Of a stretch of DNA of 64,000 nucleotides, positions 8,274-20,611 are shown one piece after another. The notes beneath the pieces were generated by a model that worked only from the letters and a program-made list of their open reading frames with translations, did no database searches and was not told where the DNA came from. The DNA is taken from positions 2,294,001 to 2,358,000 of the forward strand of contig JBLDXI010000019.1 in NCBI GenBank assembly GCA_047495785.1, written 5' to 3'. Positions within the stretch are counted from its first letter, which is position 1, and each line of letters opens with the position of its first letter. The position numbers were made by a program, and so were the translations under genes. Origin of the DNA: Lepidodermella squamata (Eukaryota > Gastrotricha).

Positions 8274-11200
8274 TTATTTTAGATTGTTCGCTATAAAATC
8301 TTTAGCTTCATGCAGACCACTATTGCCAGTTGGCACAACGTAGAGCTCTTTGAACTTTGCCAGAGCGCCTTCCATCAAATGCTGGTTGTAAATTTCTTGA
8401 CTGGTCCGCCTCTTATTGAGCCGCTCTTCACGCATCAGCTTAACCCGTTTCGGCACATACTCTCCGCCGATTTCTATCGTACCGCCCCCAGCACCCCCTG
8501 CCGAATTTTCACCAGCCGCAGCTTTTTTCGCTAACGAATGCCGGCCTTCAATCCGCAATCGCTGCGTAGCTCTTGCATGCTCCTTGATTTTCTTAACATT
8601 GATGTGCTTAACCGGAACATCAAGCAGTTGGTACCGTTCGTCGACCGTGGAAATGTAAACAAGCGACTTGCGGCGAGTTGAGTCTGATAAAGTGCTTGAA
8701 CTGAGCAAACGATTAGCTGGCGATTGCCGCGATACAGATAGAATTGAATGCGTTGGGCTCGCTGTTTCAGACCGGTAATTGTCCTCGTAGATATCGGGCG
8801 TTTGTGCGGTTATCAAACCAGCGGGACGAGCGTGGCGTTCGTTCCTAAGTTAAAGAAACCCAAAATTAACGTTTGGCATCCCATTCAGCTGTAGCTTTGG
8901 AAACCTCTCAGAAAAGCTTACTGGAAGTTGAGCTAAAGATAGTGAGTTCTGAGGAAACTTACGGGTTTATTTTCGCCCCAGATGCTTCGTCGCCGCTTTC
9001 TGAGCCAATTCTGAACCGAACTTGGCTGCTTTGCGGCGGCAACGATTTTCTAGCACCACTTACGGAACTTGAGGCTCGGTTATTCGCTCCCTTAGCCAGT
9101 CCAGCTTCTTTCCTCTTGATACTCGATTTCGTAACATCGGTCTGACTTCGCAGCAGCTTCGCAGTGTTAGGCGATGGACTGCCATATTCATCCTCGCCTT
9201 CCGTAGTGAAGCCATCGCTTTCGTCAAAAGTTGACGATCGCTGTTTTACCAGGGTCCTAACGGAGCTGTTATCATTGCGACGCGCTACAAGTTGGGCCTG
9301 GTGCGTTTTGCCGTCTGTTGAGCCTTTCCTTTCGCGACTACTTTTCCGGCTTGAAGCCGATTTGTTGTTATTGAGCGAGACAGAAGAACGGCGACGTTCT
9401 TGATTGAGGTATATCGAAGGTACGGCTAGGCGCTCGGTGTCTTTCAACCAGCCACTTCGAGCTTCTAGCGAGTCCATTTCAGTGTACAAATCTTGTTTCG
9501 TCATTTCAATCTGAAAATAAAAGACAATGGATAATTCATTTCATGGCCTGATTGAATGTTTGAGATTTTAATTAACAATATCTACCAGCATGATCATTGA
9601 CTAGGATTTTGTTTACGCCAAGATTGTCCTTGCATAGCGTATGTCTAACCTAGTATTTTTGATCGATTTATTGCTGGAAAAATAAAAAGGAAATTGCTTC
9701 TTTGACCGTTCTCTTTGACAGGTTTGATATTACTATATCGATGTAACTTCGATTAACTAGTTTCGGCCTTTGGCAAATGGGGATCCACGGAATAAAACGC
9801 CGGTAAAGCTATTCAAAGTTACTGAAAAGTCCGGAAGTTGACCCAGATCTGGGAAAATGAGAAAGGGAAAAATATAATTTTAAGGAATTTCAGTGACATC
9901 AATTAGTCAAGTTGGCAAACGTTATTACGAAGCCTCCGATCTGAAATTCGCTGGACCCTTGATTTTTCACGATTTTCTAAGAAATACCCATTAAAAGTTC
10001 AATATGCTTACATTTCTTAGGGCAATTTTCATAGATCGATCAATTTCTTTGACATCGATTCTCATCTGGCTGTAGTAGATTTTGTTGCGCCGCGTGGCAG
10101 CCCGCTCAGTTCGTCCGATCTCGGACTTATTGGACCCTCCTGCAGGCATGCCCTTTTCGTCCTAAAATTCGAAAAAAATTGAATAAAATTAATTTGAAGC
10201 CAAATTGAATTCGTTCCAAGATAAGATTCACGCAGAATTAGTTAAGCGAGTAAGAGGAATTCAGCTCAGGCGAGACTCCGATATTGTCTTACGCCCTATT
10301 CTCGGCCGATATTTAGCCTGTTCTCAGCCTATTCTCAGCCGATAATAGAAAATGTACTACGGCTCCCTTCCCGCTGTATCACGTGACCGAGTGAGCGCGG
10401 GAGTGAGCGCCGGGAGCGGCGTTGCGTAATTATCAGCTGAGAACCGCGATACAGCGCTCTCTTCGCGCGCTGGATCACGTGACTGAGTGAGCGCGCGGGT
10501 GAGCGCGGGCAGCGGCGTTGCGTAATTCTCAGCTGAGAAACTTGGTTATTATTACGGCGAAACGAAGCGACTTCGTCCGCGCGGCATCGGGATCGGTGGT
10601 TTACTAATTTTCATTCCACGAAATGGGAAGAAAGATGGTAATTAAGCTAGTAGCCGGTTACACAATTGCGTGTAATGGGGCGATAAAGAGCTAATATTCG
10701 CGATTAGGTGGTGGCTCATTTTAAGGAAGAACGTTCTCCAACTCTCGCCGTGTTTTTCATGTGTTGTACGCTCATCGTGCGCGTACGAGAGAGCATACAG
10801 CGCGCGTACTACAAATCGCTGAAATACAAAATACAACGCGAAAATCGGCTTTCTTTGATATTCGTAACCGGGCGCGCAGTTCCATTTTGGGACCGGGGCC
10901 CGTTGACCAATCGAAGCGCGCACAAAATTTACGCATAACTCGAACGCGCGCGTGCGCAGGCCGAAAGATGCGTAGATCTATGCTCGGTGATAAGGCGCGT
11001 CGTATGCGCGCGCTCGTACGCCCCCCTAGGCGTACGACGAAAACTGCATCGTACGTACAACTTTTCCGTCGTACATACGACGCACATACGACGCGCTGAA
11101 ATACAGAATACGACGAAAAAGGTGCGCGCACCATCGTACGTACAACACATGAAAAACACGGTCGTAGTGCGCAAAACGCCAAAGTCGAAGTTGGTTATAA

Positions 11201-12834
11201 AGTAAGTGCAGTGCGCACTGATGTCACATATGAAATTTGAAAATTTTGAATAAAATAATTGAATAAAAATCTAGGACGTGGTTCATTAATTTTGGTAAAA
11301 TTTTGGCTGAATTTTCCAACGCATCACCTTGTTAAGTTTTTGATGGCGAGGAATTTTAAGAAACAAATGGGATATTTGGATTCAGCGTGAAAATATTATC
11401 TTTCCCGTAAATTTGCGCGTGATTGTGACTCAACATGGGGGAAAAATCGCGCGGAAAAAGAATTGACATTTTGTTCTTGTGCGCGCGCGCGCTTGTGTTT
11501 GTGTGTTGGTAGTGTCGACGCGCGCGCACAACCTCTCGCCTCTCGCGTTTATACTGCGCAGTGTTGAGAGAACACGCACTATTTTTGAGCGCGCGCACTA
11601 AAACACATGAACATTTCTGCCCCATTTCTCGCTCATTTTGAAAGATAAATGCGCGCAAATTGACACATAAATGTAACTTTTCAAGATGAATCAGAATATC
11701 TAATTTGTTTCTTGAAATTCCTTACCATTAAGAAATTCATATTTTCTTTACATGCCAAATTATTTTATCAGTTAGTCATTTATCACGAGCGCGCGCTTAC
11801 GAAAATATATACCATAGGTTTAAAATGTGTACTCTGCAGGTATGAGCACTATTCACAGATAATTCACGCGCATCAAGAAGCGCATCAGGGTGCGCCGCTT
11901 TCGCACGCGTATTAGCGTAACATTATATCAAATTCTCAGCTGAGAATTACGCAACGCCGCGCCCGGCGCTCACTCGGTCACGTGATGCAGAGGGAAGGGA
12001 GCCGTAGTACATTTTCTATTATAGGCTGAGAATAGGCTGAGAAAAGGCTGAATATCGGCCGAGAATAGGGCGTAAGACAATATCGGAGTCCCGCCTCAGT
12101 CAGAAGAGAAATTGCAGATCACGAAGAGCTTGGTCCTTATCTTACCATATGATGGACCGATAAAGCAATAGGCGGTAACCTTGATTGCATGATCTCACTG
12201 CGCAAAACATAATTCACATAATTATTTGGCGAAATTGCCAATCAGCAGGGTTCTTAAAACACGGGTGTTTATGATCGTTAGTAAGCGGTGGTGGAAATAT
12301 TTACAAAATGCTTGGCAGAGTGAGATCGCCTAGGCCCTAATAGCACTCGGAATACATTTTTAATAGCTTGGGGGCGATGCTTTGAAAACAAAAATAAAAT
12401 TGCAACAGAGGCGATGTATGTGTCATCTAAAAGAAGCCGCAGACATCCTGTGGGGCTAGGCCGTTTTGGCAGTTGGTGATGCAATTTCGTCGACAAAAGT
12501 GCGCGCATGGCCACAAGGGACTATTGTCAGATACACCTTTTATACAGTGCATATAGGAAGGTGAGTCTATCGCCGCCCGGCTCGAGCCATCGGATTTCAC
12601 GCAGCTATAGCTACGAACTCGTTCATTATTCATAACGCGCATAAACATGTACATCAGCAGGAGGCGAACGAAACATTCAATAAACTCACGCCTGTTATGC
12701 TATACGAGCGTATTATCATAGCAGGCGTTAAAAATTCTCGCAAAAATGTTTTTATATAACATGTTATTTTTAGCGGCTTTTTGTTGTTTGATTGCAAACA
12801 AACTCACCTGACCACCATCGCCGCGATCGGTCAT
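8274..12834 (-). CDS. Orphan basic Ser/Arg-rich protein
   Basis: Four exons on the minus strand: 12808-12834, 10012-10161, 8963-9510 and 8274-8844, phases 0/0/2, total 431 residues. The first exon encodes only MTDRGDGGQ and ends at a consensus GTGAGT. A segment of residues 10-75 is predicted helical (ATRRNKIYYSQMRIDVKEID, then NIEMTKQDLYTEMDSLEARS). The middle is Ser/Arg/Asn-rich and probably disordered, with RRSSVSLNNNKSASSRKSSRE. The C-terminal 100 residues (RYQLLDVPVKHINVKKIKEH, YVPKRVKLMREERLNKRR, IYNQHLMEGALAKFKELYV) again look helical and may be the conserved part. No family was recognised. Composition suggests a cytoskeletal or nuclear adaptor, but that is a guess. The ATG lies 2 nt behind an acceptor (ATATCCAG). 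Intron 1 (2.6 kb) is filled mostly by a foldback transposon-like element. Confidence 0.8.
10265..12099. mobile_element. Foldback/MITE-like element with ~170 bp terminal inverted repeats
   Basis: The left arm 10265-10442 reads CTCAGGCGAGACTCCGATAT onward, and the right arm 11929-12099 is its near-perfect reverse complement. A possible 4 bp target duplication TCAG flanks both ends (10261-10264 and 12100-12103). The left arm is partly duplicated (10446-10545, repeating the CACGTGA..CAGCTGAGAA module). The interior has no transposase frame and is rich in CG and GCGC runs, unlike the surrounding AT-rich intron. It sits inside intron 1 of the orphan minus-strand gene. It is probably a non-autonomous DNA transposon. 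Confidence 0.8.
10749..11160. repeat. Nested inverted repeat inside the foldback element
   Basis: A perfect 22-nt inverted repeat (CGTGTTTTTCATGTGTTGTA plus CG at 10749-10770, complement at 11139-11160) encloses about 370 bp. Within it the module CGCTGAAATACA..ATAC.ACG appears twice in direct orientation (about 10817 and 11094). The layout suggests one element inserted into another, or repeated internal expansion. Confidence 0.75.
12689..12727. repeat. 39-bp palindrome
   Basis: CGCCTGTTATGCTATA, a six-base centre, and an imperfect complementary arm ending GCAGGCG. It could form a hairpin or cruciform. It lies about 80 bp downstream of the first exon of the minus-strand orphan gene, inside its intron 1. 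Confidence 0.6.
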
Positions 12835-14084
12835 TGCTGGATATACTTGAGCGTAAATAAGTAGTTTGAATTTCAGCCTCGTGAATCATTCATTATTCGA
12901 TAAATAAATAAATAAAAAATCGCCTCGACTCTTGACTCGCTAATGAAATGAAGCACGCCCCCAGGTGGTTCGAATTTCCGGTTGAATGAGAAAAAAAGCC
13001 GAACTCCTTTTCGTATTATATATTTGTTTCATTTTTATTTAGAATATTGCGGTATCGGAAATGAGTAAGTCGAGAAGAAAAATCGCGATGCACAACAGTG
13101 AGAAGTTTAAAACGCTCAGCTTTTCAAATTTCAATAATACTGGAATCATAATTATTTTTTAATACTGCCGAAATCGTGATGTGATCGAATCATTTCAAAG
13201 TGATGATCGCCCGCCGTCGAAAGACCTGTCTCAGTTTTATGCATAGTGTAGGAAGAAATCATAAGAAACAATCAACCAACAGTGATCAAAATTTCAAAAA
13301 AAAAGAAATTAAAAATTATATCTTCAGAAAATCGTGTCAAATTATGAGATCCACGCAAAATAAATTGAGCTTCAATTTCCGTTAAAAATTGAGATGAAGC
13401 GAAGCAATAATTTCCCCAAAAATTCTCGTAGAAATATTTAGATCCACAAAATAATTAACGAAAATTGAAGCTCTTGAATACCGTATCGAGAAACTTTGGA
13501 CAAAACCTATTTTTGGAAGTTCAAGTCAGCCTTATTTGCTCAGAATCTACAGTAATTCGAACAAAAGTTGGGCAAGGATTCCTGATTTTCCGGAAAATTT
13601 TGAAAAAAAAATTCACCCAAATTTAGGAAATTTCAATTTTTTTTACAAAATTTACGAATTTTACGAACATTTTACGAATTTCAAAATAATTCAAAATTTG
13701 GATTTTAATTTCAAGCGAAAACCCCCATTTTCAACCTTCAACCGCGAAAGGTTCATCGCCCACAAAGCCTGAAGTGTCCAAGGTTGCCCTGTCCAAAGTC
13801 AGCCTGCGTTACGGTAGAAATAAAAATGACCTTCAAATAAAATTTCAATCACAACTGGCACAAACCAAACGCAAACAATTCAAAATTCCAAAATTCAATC
13901 TTTCATTACAAATGTATAAAAAATTTAATGTATCACTATATTTCATGATTTTTCGAACAGATCACATTATCATTCACAAACTATACAAATACCTATAAGG
14001 AATTTTTGTTTATAAATTCGGAAGAAAAATTCACGGACATTCATGATCAGCAAAAATTTGAAATCGAAAAAAATCGAGCGAAAT
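12835..14084. other. AT-rich intergenic region
   Basis: Long A/T homopolymer runs and repeated AATTT words; no credible frame. It separates the 5' end of the orphan gene from the 3' end of the membrane-protein gene (both minus strand), so it should hold the orphan's promoter. Confidence 0.5.
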
Positions 14085-17000
14085 TCATTTTTTCCTGCCG
14101 TAACTTTCCAACTCGGTTCGAATCGCCTCGAGAAGTCGCCGAGGCGGAACGCCCGGCTTCATCGAATCGACAATAACGTCATGCTCGTCGGAAAAGATCT
14201 GCTGATCACCCGATTTACGCTCACCCAACCGGATGGGTGCCGCTTTCGGTATTTCACCCGAAACCGGTGGAATGTTCATGAATAACGAATTCAACTTATC
14301 CAGTTGCTTCAATTGCTCCTCGCTAATTTCAAAATTATTCGATAATTTAGCGCCGTCTTTAACTGCTTGGAATGAATTCGACTTCTCGTTATCAGGCAGT
14401 AGGATAGGTTTCGCCTCTGGATCGGCATATTTTGCAGTATCATCTAAGGCCTTGGCAATTTTTTCGCCATGATGAGGTAGCGTCACGTGACCAGGGGTTA
14501 AATTAACGATAGGAACCGCAGGCGGGGCGTTATCAGGCTGGATCGACACTCCATTCGGCGAGACGACTAAAGACGCTAGCCTTAGCAATGACTGCTCGTA
14601 TTCCTTCGTCCAAGCCCGTTCTGACGAATTTTGAGGCCGAATTTCTTCAGTTTGGCACGCATCGTCTGTCGTGTAGACATCCAGCCCGCTTTGAACGTTA
14701 TGAGCAACTTGGCGTAAATCGTCGGAATTTAGGCTTCGAATCGCCTCGCGTAGTAACGAACTCGCGACTTGAGAAATCATGGCTGGATCGGGTTGGATCG
14801 GCCGGATTTGTCGCCGTCGGGTTTTCCGACCCCGGTTCCTGTTGCCACCACCCGTTTTCGGCATTAATTGGTAACTAACCCTAGGAGGCGGCGAAATAGT
14901 TGGTATCGAATTTTCCGGGGAAGATAGACGATTCTCAACCGCTAGAGATTTCTCGATTTTCGGCTCGATTATTGGTTCAGGATTCTCAACAGGTGGTTTT
15001 TCCTGAGAATTCGGAGCCATGACCATGGGCGGGTAATAGTATAGCAACGGGTAGGGATTTTGAGGTGGCGGTTGTGCATTTGAATTATGTTGAGATTGGG
15101 GTTGACTTTTTGTCTGATTTTGCGGGGGTCCAAACGGCCGGCAGCAGCATAGAATGCAAATATTGATGGCGATGATGATTACGGCTAGGGGTACTACAAC
15201 GGCGGCGATGATCCATAGCCGTGACTCGGGCTCGGCGGTTATTTCGGATTTTTTCGCGGTAACGGCCGTTGGAAGACTGACAACTGAAAAACCGACGGCT
15301 TTTCGGTAGGTTTCGTAGTCGATGTTAAGCCCGAGTGAATTAGCGGCAACGGCGGCATTTAGCAGGCTTGAGTTGTAGATCACCACAAAGGTAACGTCTA
15401 CCTTCTCTGGGTCAGTTGAGCCACCACTTCTTTTCGAATCAACAACCTGAAAAGATGAAAAATTAATGGTTTCCTAATTCACAAATTAGAAATTTTTTCC
15501 TAAAATCTTATTTAGAAATGTTTAGAATTTTTCAATTTTTTTATTTAATTAAATTGAATTTCAATTGAATTTTTTAATTTTCGTTGAAAATTCCAAATTT
15601 TCCTAAAATTTCGAATTTTAAATAAAACTCACAATAATGTCATAAATGTTTGATTCTGCTGTAAATCGAGTTGAATCCATCAAAATTTCGTCATTAGACA
15701 TCGTCTTTTGAAGAACTGGCAGCAGCGCCCCTCTCAGCCGGTTATTAATCAAATCTCGGAATGCATTCGACGAAATATCGACAACAGATGGAACTTTAAT
15801 CGTCGTTTCCAGAAAATGTTTGATCTCAAACGCCGGCTTATCCCACCCGGTATTCAAACTCGCTGCGGTATTTTTAGAATAAATGATCGTGTAAGATTTA
15901 GGGTAGGTTGAATTTGTAGAATTAGCGACTAAAAATCCGCCAGAAATAATTTTCAACGGCGCCGTTGATTTGATTTTTTCAAAAGACGTCGAAAAAATTT
16001 CGACCGCTAATTCACTCGCGTTTGCTATCATTGACGACGAATTAGTTGGGAAAAGAATAGCGAAATCGGTAGTCCACGTCTGTTCGCTTTGACTCGAATT
16101 TATAATCGCAACCTTGGCGGTTAGATTTGTGCCGAAGGTCTTTTGAATGAGAGGGGCCACGGTTGATTCAAGCCAACGTTTGACATTCGCTTCATTGTCA
16201 GCTTTTTTGCCCGTATCAGTCGGGAATTCAAACACAATTCTAGCGATTTGATTCGTTTCCAAAGTTGCATTTGATATTGCAGTCGTAGTAGTGATTGGAA
16301 CAGCTGTTGTTGTTAAACTCGAATTATCGGGCGATCCTACCTCTAAATTCGCTAAAGCTATTTTCTTCACCGTTGAGCTTGAAATGGGAACAGTTGATGT
16401 TGTGGTAGATTTTGGTTCAGGTGTCCATGTTGAATTAACGACGAGTACGTATGGATTAATCGAACTGTTTGGAAGAATGTAGCCGCCAGATGCGATGGGA
16501 TAAGGCGCTGCGGCTTGAACTTTGTAAAAATTGTCGTAAAATAACACGCGAACTAGTTCGGATGCTCTTGCAGCAAGAGGGTACTGCTTGAAGTCGAATA
16601 GAACGCCGAAATCGACCCACATCGTTTGATTATCCGACGAAAATGTAATATTCAGAATCTGTTTAAAAAAATGTATAATGAAGCAATTATATAATAATTT
16701 GATTTTTTTATACAAACCAGAGCAGAAGCATTTAAAGTTGTATTCAAGGAAGATTTGATAAGAGGAACGACGTAAGAATTTATCCATTTTCTGGCCAAGT
16801 CCTGAGCACGGGAGAGTAGAACTGGGCTTCCACCCAAATCAGAAATATTGAAGACCACTCTCGCTTTTTGGTCAGTTTCCACTGTTCGATTAAACATTCT
16901 AGTGGTACGAGGTAGCTCGGTGACAGTATCCGTCTCACTGAGTCGAATATAAATCTTTTCATAATATTTCCGATTCTCCTTGACGATTACATAGCCAGCT

Positions 17001-18309
17001 ATGGAAATATGCTCGGTAAAAGAGAAACAGCTATTTTAAATCAGGAACTTACCTGATAAAATAGTTACGTTAATTGTGTTCTGAGGCAAGAAAGGTTTTG
17101 GAGAAAATACTGCACTCGCTATCTCTGCAGCACTTTTTTCAACGATAAGAGGATTTCCGAAGTTGACCACAAAATCAACCACCGTTTTATTTGTTACAGC
17201 TGTGAAGCTCGTAATCTACATGAAAATGTTCAACTTTATTGCTATGGTTTACAAGCAGATTTTACCATTATTACAGCTTCGACTGTATTATTTGACACAT
17301 TCTTTGTGAGATTAGCGATGTGATCGTTTAGCCACTTGCTTATGAACGAATAACTAATATCAGTCCGACCTTTGCTTTCGAATTCTAGAGAGAAACATTA
17401 GTTAGCTACAATAAGAACAATACTATTAATTTTATTACCTATCCTGAGTAACTGATCAATCTCAAGTCCCTCTTTCATCGCGTAGGTCGACCTGGAAATC
17501 GCTTTCGGCATGTCTGCTATAGGATAACCTAACATCTGTGACAGCTGGCGAGTTTTGAATTGAAACTGGATAAGACTAGCCGCCGTTGCAGGATCAACCA
17601 AGGAGGAGTTCAAAATCAAAGCAAAGTCAACAAAAACCCGCTCAATCACAGTCTCGCTAATACGGTCAGCACCAAAAACCTGAAAATTACCATTTTTGCA
17701 TAAGTTATGTCACACTTTAACTTGCTTGCTTACCAGGATATTAGATATGAAGGGTTCTGGAAGAAATCGCTTTCCAAGGAGAAGAGAATCTGCTCCTTCA
17801 TATGACTGGAGAACAGGTAGTAGGAAAGATAAACGATTCGCCATGCGTCGCCTGAAAGAATCCGATTCGACTGATTCTATGGCTGGAACTAGAATTTCTA
17901 TCCTGAGGAGCTTCATTTTTAACGTTTCATTTTGAGATACGTCGACAGCTTTGGACGTTGACTGCGATGTGCTATTAAATCTGCTCTTTTCTGATTGCGT
18001 CTTTTTTATGGTCGGGATTAGAGATTCACTTGAAGAAGTAAGGGATGTTGCTAAGTTTGGCAAGTTGGATAATACAGTGGTTGATAGCAAAATCAATGGT
18101 GACGGCGTAACTTGAGGCTTCAATCGGCGAGGAAAGGCAGGCAATGTAACTTCATATTGAACCGGCCCTGATTCGTAGTCGCCACTCCTATAGTCATAAT
18201 ACGAGCGTTGGCGGTTTCTGCTGTACTCATGGTTCATCCAATCCAATAAGGTTTGCTCCAAGCCAGCGCAAAAGACAGCATTAGTGACTACCAGCAGCCA
18301 AAGAAACAT
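14085..18309 (-). CDS. Large single-pass membrane protein, KIAA1549/DUF3827-like?
   Basis: Seven exons: 17734-18309, 17439-17679, 17266-17384, 17053-17215, 16718-16998, 15633-16658 and 14085-15446. Phases agree and give 1255 residues. The start is the ATG at 18309, 2 nt behind an acceptor, followed by signal peptide MFLWLLVVTNAVFCAG. The ectodomain is Ser/Thr/Asn-rich and repeats a SEA-like unit of about 110 residues at least three times: ASELVRVLFYDNFYKV with ASGGYILPNSS, ASELAVEIFSTSFEKI with ISGGFLVANST, and AAEIASAVFSP with LSAGYVIVKEN. A membrane span follows at about 879-902 (LWIIAAVVVPLAVIIIAINI then CCC), then a 350-residue Pro-rich cytoplasmic tail ending in a helical segment. Topology and repeats fit the KIAA1549 family, but the tail match is weak. 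A cell-surface role is inferred only. Confidence 0.82.
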
Positions 18310-20610
18310 TCCTAACAGCAAATTTTACATGTAAAAAATAAAATCAAGTAGGTAATAATAGGGCAATAGAGGTCAGATTCATTCATCACCAATATCATGT
18401 TTCAAGTAAGAGACTTCAGAGTTTTTTGACTGTTAGAGACGCTCTTGTGTAACGAAATTCGGATCAGCTTTTAAGAAGCTATTCATAAGATTCTATAGAT
18501 AACCAGGAAATATTGACACGTGCTCTATCACCATCGGCGAGAGAGACAGAGAGAGGGAGAGAGAGAGAGAATTTGGGTGGGACGGTGGATTAGATCATGA
18601 GTAACAAGCGTTAGGGACGCTAATGACGCCGTCAAGATTATTCACATAAAATTGTATATTGTGATGAAATTATAAGAAAATGCGATTTTTAATCATTTGA
18701 CAATAAATTAAAATTTAAATTCCTGAAAAAAACCGGCAAAAAAACCCAGCAAAAATTGTTTTTTGTTACGTATCGTTTCAATTTCGAATCGAAGACCTGC
18801 CTATCTGATTGTACGTAATGTGAACCCTCTTTCGTGGTTGTCATTTTGCTACTGGGGGAGAAGTGGGAGCCTGTCAGAATTTAGCAAATCACAGTATAGG
18901 TTGTCATGGTGACGCACTCTCTCATTCTGATGATGATCAGCTGATGAACGGTTTGATGAAACCGGAAAAATACTTCAAAAGTCATAAGGAAACTTCTGTG
19001 AACGGAGATTGCCTGTGATGATCCTGATCAGCAAAATCTTTGGTTACATTCCTATATCTCCCTAGCTGCAAAGAAGTTACGTAACTGATCTTCTCATAAT
19101 TACCATGGAAAGCAATGTATCAACATCACTTCTTTGTCAGTCATTTCAAGTGATCTTGACTTCAATCTTTGTCACCTGAGATTACTGCTGCATGCTGACT
19201 GGAAAAAATATTCAGTAACCAAGTTCAAAGGCGATCTGTATTCATCTTTTTATCCGTTCTGATAGGTTTCGGCATGTCTTGAAATGCTCACCCTTCAGTC
19301 CTCATTTTTCTTTGATTCACTTGTAGAATACACTCGCCGTCCATGGCTTTTTCATTGTGGTTTTTTAAGATGATACCATCTTTAATGTGTTTTATTTTTC
19401 ACTTGAATTCTCCCAGCGGCTTGTTTCAGGAATCCGTAGTTTCAGTTGATCCTCCTCTCAACTATCATGTAGCTTATTATGCGTTGAACTCGATTCCTAG
19501 CTGACACAAGGGAGTTATCAAAACATTGCTTGCTTTGGTAGAAATTAGCATAAGTATTTAGCTCATTGAATCTTGCAGCGTATTGAACAGTCGGTTATTT
19601 GACGATAACACGATTCTGTTTTTTCTACCCTCTATCCTCGATTGACTTGAGTTCTGATCTGATTAAATTAATACAGCTTCGAGATCACCGTGAATCTTTG
19701 GATGAGTAGCATTATTCAGAATTGAATTGGCTTTTCCCACCCCTCAATTATGACTGACCTGGGGTTTCTTCCTTTGAAAAGTTGACTTCTGGAGATTTGA
19801 TTTTTGATAGCTTAGCTTTTCATTGGTGAGCATTTTTAAGTTATCCGTCCTCCTTTGCTAATCTCAGGTTGCACAACATTGTTGTAGCAACTCTTTGCTG
19901 ATTTGGATGCCACCCGGAAAATTCAGGCTCTGAAAGTCTGACCGACGTTCTTTTAAATTGATTCTGCGGTTTAGACTAGGAAAACCACTCGGAAAGCTCT
20001 GTATTTGTAAACCTTGTGTATTTTCTCTCTGTGTGCCGTCGCGCATTATCGAACTTTCGATTAATTTTTTGCGACACCTATGTGTGAGTACGTGCAATGC
20101 TCTTATTGCATCTAACAATTCATGCGATGTCTCCCGCGTAGTAGATTCTCTACACCACACAGTGATATTGACTGCCTCGCCCTTCCAATATGTTTGTATT
20201 CGATACAATATCAGTTTTTACTGGTCTTAGTGTTGACTGTAAGAGAGCAAACCAGAACCGGCTTTTCGAGTGTTGCCTTCATTTTCCTTATAAAAAATGA
20301 GAACTAATTGGGATTTGTTAGGTATGAGTGAATAAATTTGCGGCCAGCTCATACCTTGATATGATGGCAAGCTGTGGCATTGAGAATACGGCTGATGGTT
20401 ACTGGACACAGGCAGATGTCTTGAAATGGTTCGCATTATGTTGATCAGTGTCGTTGATTTTTCACTACTAAGCATACATGCGACAGCTTTAGTTCAATCT
20501 TTTCTTTTAATCTTACGTTACCATTACGCCTTGTCTCTATTTATGTTTCGTGATCTCTCTGTTAATTTTACTTAATTTGCTGGAATTAAATGATCTGTTT
20601 TTATTACTAG
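18310..20610. other. Intergenic region between divergent genes
   Basis: The membrane-protein gene leaves to the left and CELF to the right, so promoters of both should be here. I see no convincing frame, TATA box or RNA gene. It ends with the acceptor TTTTTATTACTAG one nucleotide before the CELF ATG, so an upstream non-coding exon or a spliced leader is expected. Confidence 0.45.
18538..18570. repeat. GA-rich simple repeat
   Basis: (GAGA)n purine tract interrupted by AC and GG. It lies in the intergenic region upstream of the membrane-protein gene and could be a GAGA-factor-like site or plain microsatellite. Confidence 0.6.
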
Positions 20611-20611
20611 G

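Noticed and set aside
12427-12654. Cys-rich 75-codon minus-strand frame (CAHFCRRNCITNC)
   Set aside because: It looked like a small secreted peptide, but there is no signal sequence and it falls inside intron 1 of the orphan gene without matching splice sites.
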